Part shown: in pieces, positions 24,171-25,765 of the stretch | How the letters are laid out: every line of letters begins with the position of its first letter | Position numbering within the stretch: position 1 is the stretch's first letter | Source: JANQLU01 sp964434955 | Lineage (GTDB): Bacteria; Planctomycetota; Planctomycetia; Pirellulales; Pirellulaceae | Direction: 5' to 3' | Assembly: GCA_964434955.1 (NCBI GenBank) | Contig: CAYSXI010000065.1 | Span: forward strand, 1-25,765 | Length of the DNA: 25,765 bases | Notes under the pieces: model-generated | Database searches by the model: none | Told to the model about the DNA's origin: nothing | Seen by the model: only the letters and a program-made list of their open reading frames with translations | Translations under genes and position numbers: made by a program

Positions 24171-24524
24171 ATGAATCCAGCACCGATCAAGCCCGAAATT
24201 GACTTATCGCTTCTCGAAAAAATTGACATTCGCGCGGGAACCATTCTGGAAGTCAGCAACGTCTCGGGTTCCGACAAGCTCTGCAAATTGACCGTCGATT
24301 TTGGTGACCATCAGCGGTCCATCTTGGCCGGCATCCAGAAAGAACGCGAGGACCCAACGGAAATCGTCGGTCTTCAGGCACTTTTTATCGTCAACCTTCC
24401 CAAACGAAAAATGGCCGGTGAGATGTCGGAAGGCATGTTGTTTGACATTGGCTATGCGGACGGTGTTTTGCCGGTCCTCTCGGTGACCGAGAAGCCGGTT
24501 CCCAATGGTTCTCGGGCTGGCTAA
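24171..24524 (+). CDS. CsaA-like tRNA-binding-domain protein
   Basis: A 117-residue single-domain protein. LLEKIDIRAGTILEVSNV, then SDKLCKLTVDFGD, RSILAGI, then FIVNLPKRKMAGEMSEGMLF are the run of motifs of the tRNA-binding OB fold found in CsaA, Arc1p, and the C-terminus of MetRS. CsaA in Bacillus has been described as an export-related chaperone, and the domain as a tRNA binder; the role here is uncertain. ATG at 24171 is supported by AAAGGAA (24158-24164); the frame reaches two codons further up to a TTG. Length is typical for a free-standing member (about 110). It is a single gene between divergent and convergent neighbours. Confidence 0.88.
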   Translation: MNPAPIKPEIDLSLLEKIDIRAGTILEVSNVSGSDKLCKLTVDFGDHQRSILAGIQKEREDPTEIVGLQALFIVNLPKRKMAGEMSEGMLFDIGYADGVLPVLSVTEKPVPNGSRAG

Positions 24525-24688
24525 GGGTCGACAGCCTCGGATCGCTTGAGGCACGGGAGTGAACCGAATACGACGGTTCTAACGGAATTGAGATCTCAAA
24601 GATGCTCCGGGACTTCAAAGATTCCCTTCGCCAATCTGAAAAAAGCTATGCTTGATTGTTGGCCCGTCTTGAATCTACCGGTGTGTTT

Positions 24689-24952
24689 ATGATCCACGAA
24701 AAAAACGACTCCATGGAAACCATTTTATCGACGGTTTCACAAGAACAGATCGAACACCAGAAGTTTCTTGATGAGATGGAACAGAAAGCCAAAGTGATAC
24801 GATGGCGATGGAAAATGCTCGGAATCGCTGTTGGAGCGGTCGCCCTTTGGTTTGTCGTAACCGGATGGATGTTTCAATCGGGTGATAAGGAACATGCCAA
24901 CGGAAAACGGATCAAGAATCCGTACGTCAACAAAACACGGGTTCGCGATTAA
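24689..24952 (+). CDS. Small single-span membrane protein
   Basis: About 87 residues. ATG at 24689 is preferred to the frame start at 24656 because the added residues look like read-through, but no ribosome binding site is strong. The N-terminal 45 residues are a charged helix, likely coiled coil (ILSTVSQEQIEHQKFLDEME), then a basic patch KVIRWRWK, one hydrophobic span (MLGIAVGAVALWFVVTGWMF), and a basic tail. The layout suggests an inner-membrane peptide with a cytoplasmic helix. No family recognised. Confidence 0.55.
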   Translation: MIHEKNDSMETILSTVSQEQIEHQKFLDEMEQKAKVIRWRWKMLGIAVGAVALWFVVTGWMFQSGDKEHANGKRIKNPYVNKTRVRD

Positions 24953-25042
24953 ACGATTAAAAGCGTAGCCAATCATTCGCGAATGAAGGCGGATGCTTGA
25001 AATCCAACGACCCCAAACGGTTACCGCATGGCCGATTGCCGA

Positions 25043-25744
25043 TTACTTCCGGTTGATTGAGTTATTGGCCGCTTTCTCCAACAAAGCTTTGGCGGCTTTC
25101 TCCAGATCAAACTCGGCATCTTTTTCCGGCGTGTGCCAAGTGCCCGTGTATTGATTGCCGGTTGTCACACTACCCGGTTCGCGCGTCGTCAACGTGCCCT
25201 CAAATGACTCACCTTCCGGGTTGTTGCCATGTTCATCCAGGGCCTGGTTCAGATTATCGACGTAGGGTGCCACCATTTCGTGATACTGAGAAGGAACGAC
25301 CGCTGACAATTGGTCCAGACCTTTTGCGATGTAGTATCCGCTTTTGGATTCGCAGACGGCCTTGCGCGTTTTCTCACCAAGCAGCGTCACGGCGAACAGA
25401 GTGATTACGACACAAAGCGTTGCGCCCGTAACGCCACCAACAATTGCGCCGATTTGTCGATCGAAAGATTCGAGCTGCATCTTGTCGATTGACTTGCGCA
25501 CGAATCCAAATGCCACCCAGATCGCGAGGGAAGTTCCGACGTAAAGGATGAACATTGCCAAGAACCGGTTCCAAGGTGCGTCGGCGCTGATGTAACCCGC
25601 GACGACCCCGCTGAAGTTGGCCGAAACGAAATAGCTCACGAAAATTGCCGCGAGCATTGCCACTTGCCACGCCAATCCTTTCCACAAACCGAACAGAACG
25701 GCAGCGGCGAGAATGACCAACATGAAAATGTCGTATGAACTCAT
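25043..25744 (-). CDS. CvpA family membrane protein
   Basis: A 233-residue protein with four hydrophobic segments (about 4-22, 28-50, 60-82, 100-123). The first, DIFMLVILAAAVLFGLWKG, and the motif FDRQIGAIVGGVTG before the fourth are typical of the CvpA family (named for colicin V production, general function unclear, linked to envelope integrity in several bacteria). The C-terminal 100 residues are hydrophilic and Gly/Thr-rich, ending in a Lys/Ala-rich helix (EKAAKALLEKAANNSINRK), longer than in standard CvpA. AGGAAAT precedes the ATG by about 7 bases. It is convergent with the small membrane gene to its left. Confidence 0.82.
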   Translation of the reverse strand: MSSYDIFMLVILAAAVLFGLWKGLAWQVAMLAAIFVSYFVSANFSGVVAGYISADAPWNRFLAMFILYVGTSLAIWVAFGFVRKSIDKMQLESFDRQIGAIVGGVTGATLCVVITLFAVTLLGEKTRKAVCESKSGYYIAKGLDQLSAVVPSQYHEMVAPYVDNLNQALDEHGNNPEGESFEGTLTTREPGSVTTGNQYTGTWHTPEKDAEFDLEKAAKALLEKAANNSINRK

Positions 25745-25765
25745 GATGAGATTTCCTGCCCGACT

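Noticed and set aside
24525..24688. GCCTC-9-GAGGC hairpin after the CsaA-like gene as a terminator
   Set aside because: Short stem and no T run.

Overview
The window fits a chromosomal segment of a planctomycete, probably of the Pirellulales / Rhodopirellula kind. This is inferred from gene content, not from a marker gene. The evidence is two PEP-CTERM exported proteins, a very large membrane Ser/Thr kinase linked to an ECF sigma factor, a pseudopilin-like protein with the DUF1559 'ADG' C-terminus, a kinase ending in a GspG-like domain, and many secreted proteins of no known family. No rRNA, tRNA, CRISPR array, transposase or integrase was seen.

Layout. (1) 1-2146, minus strand: a compact, overlapping gene set made of a small basic protein with OB-fold-like features, a short membrane protein, a tiny ORF, a Rep_trans/RIF-family replication initiator, and the start of another ORF running off the left edge. 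This looks like the early module of a filamentous (inovirus-like) prophage or a related ssDNA/plasmid element. The adjoining gene-poor stretch (2147-2730) carries several inverted repeats. (2) 2731-7030, plus strand: a PEP-CTERM protein, a DUF6512-type membrane protein and three exported proteins of unknown function, two of them alike. (3) 7086-8403, minus strand: an HDOD signalling protein and a small membrane protein. (4) 8675-11629, plus strand: a PEP-CTERM protein behind a promoter whose -10 overlaps a perfect LacI-type operator and ending in a clear terminator, then a leucine-rich-repeat membrane protein, then an HtrA-like protease with no signal peptide. (5) 11738-16767, minus strand: the ECF sigma factor, then a 1398-residue protein joining a zinc anti-sigma-like motif, a kinase domain, a membrane segment, a long extracytoplasmic region and a GspG-like tail. 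(6) 17070-18351, plus strand: an ExbD/TolR-like protein and a DUF998 membrane protein, ending in a bidirectional terminator. (7) 18436-19989, minus strand: a Cys-rich exported protein with two secretin signature motifs in reversed order. (8) 20256-25744: a DAO-family FAD oxidoreductase, a DUF2314 lipoprotein and two membrane proteins in one minus-strand run, a CsaA-like tRNA-binding protein, a one-span membrane peptide and a CvpA family protein.

How the parts may work together. Most of the window serves the cell envelope: exported proteins, envelope sensing (sigma factor plus kinase), protein quality control and type II secretion/pilin-derived domains. The points most worth following are the inovirus-like module, the anti-sigma/kinase/pseudopilin fusion beside its sigma factor, the reversed secretin-motif protein, and the LacI-type operator in front of a PEP-CTERM gene.
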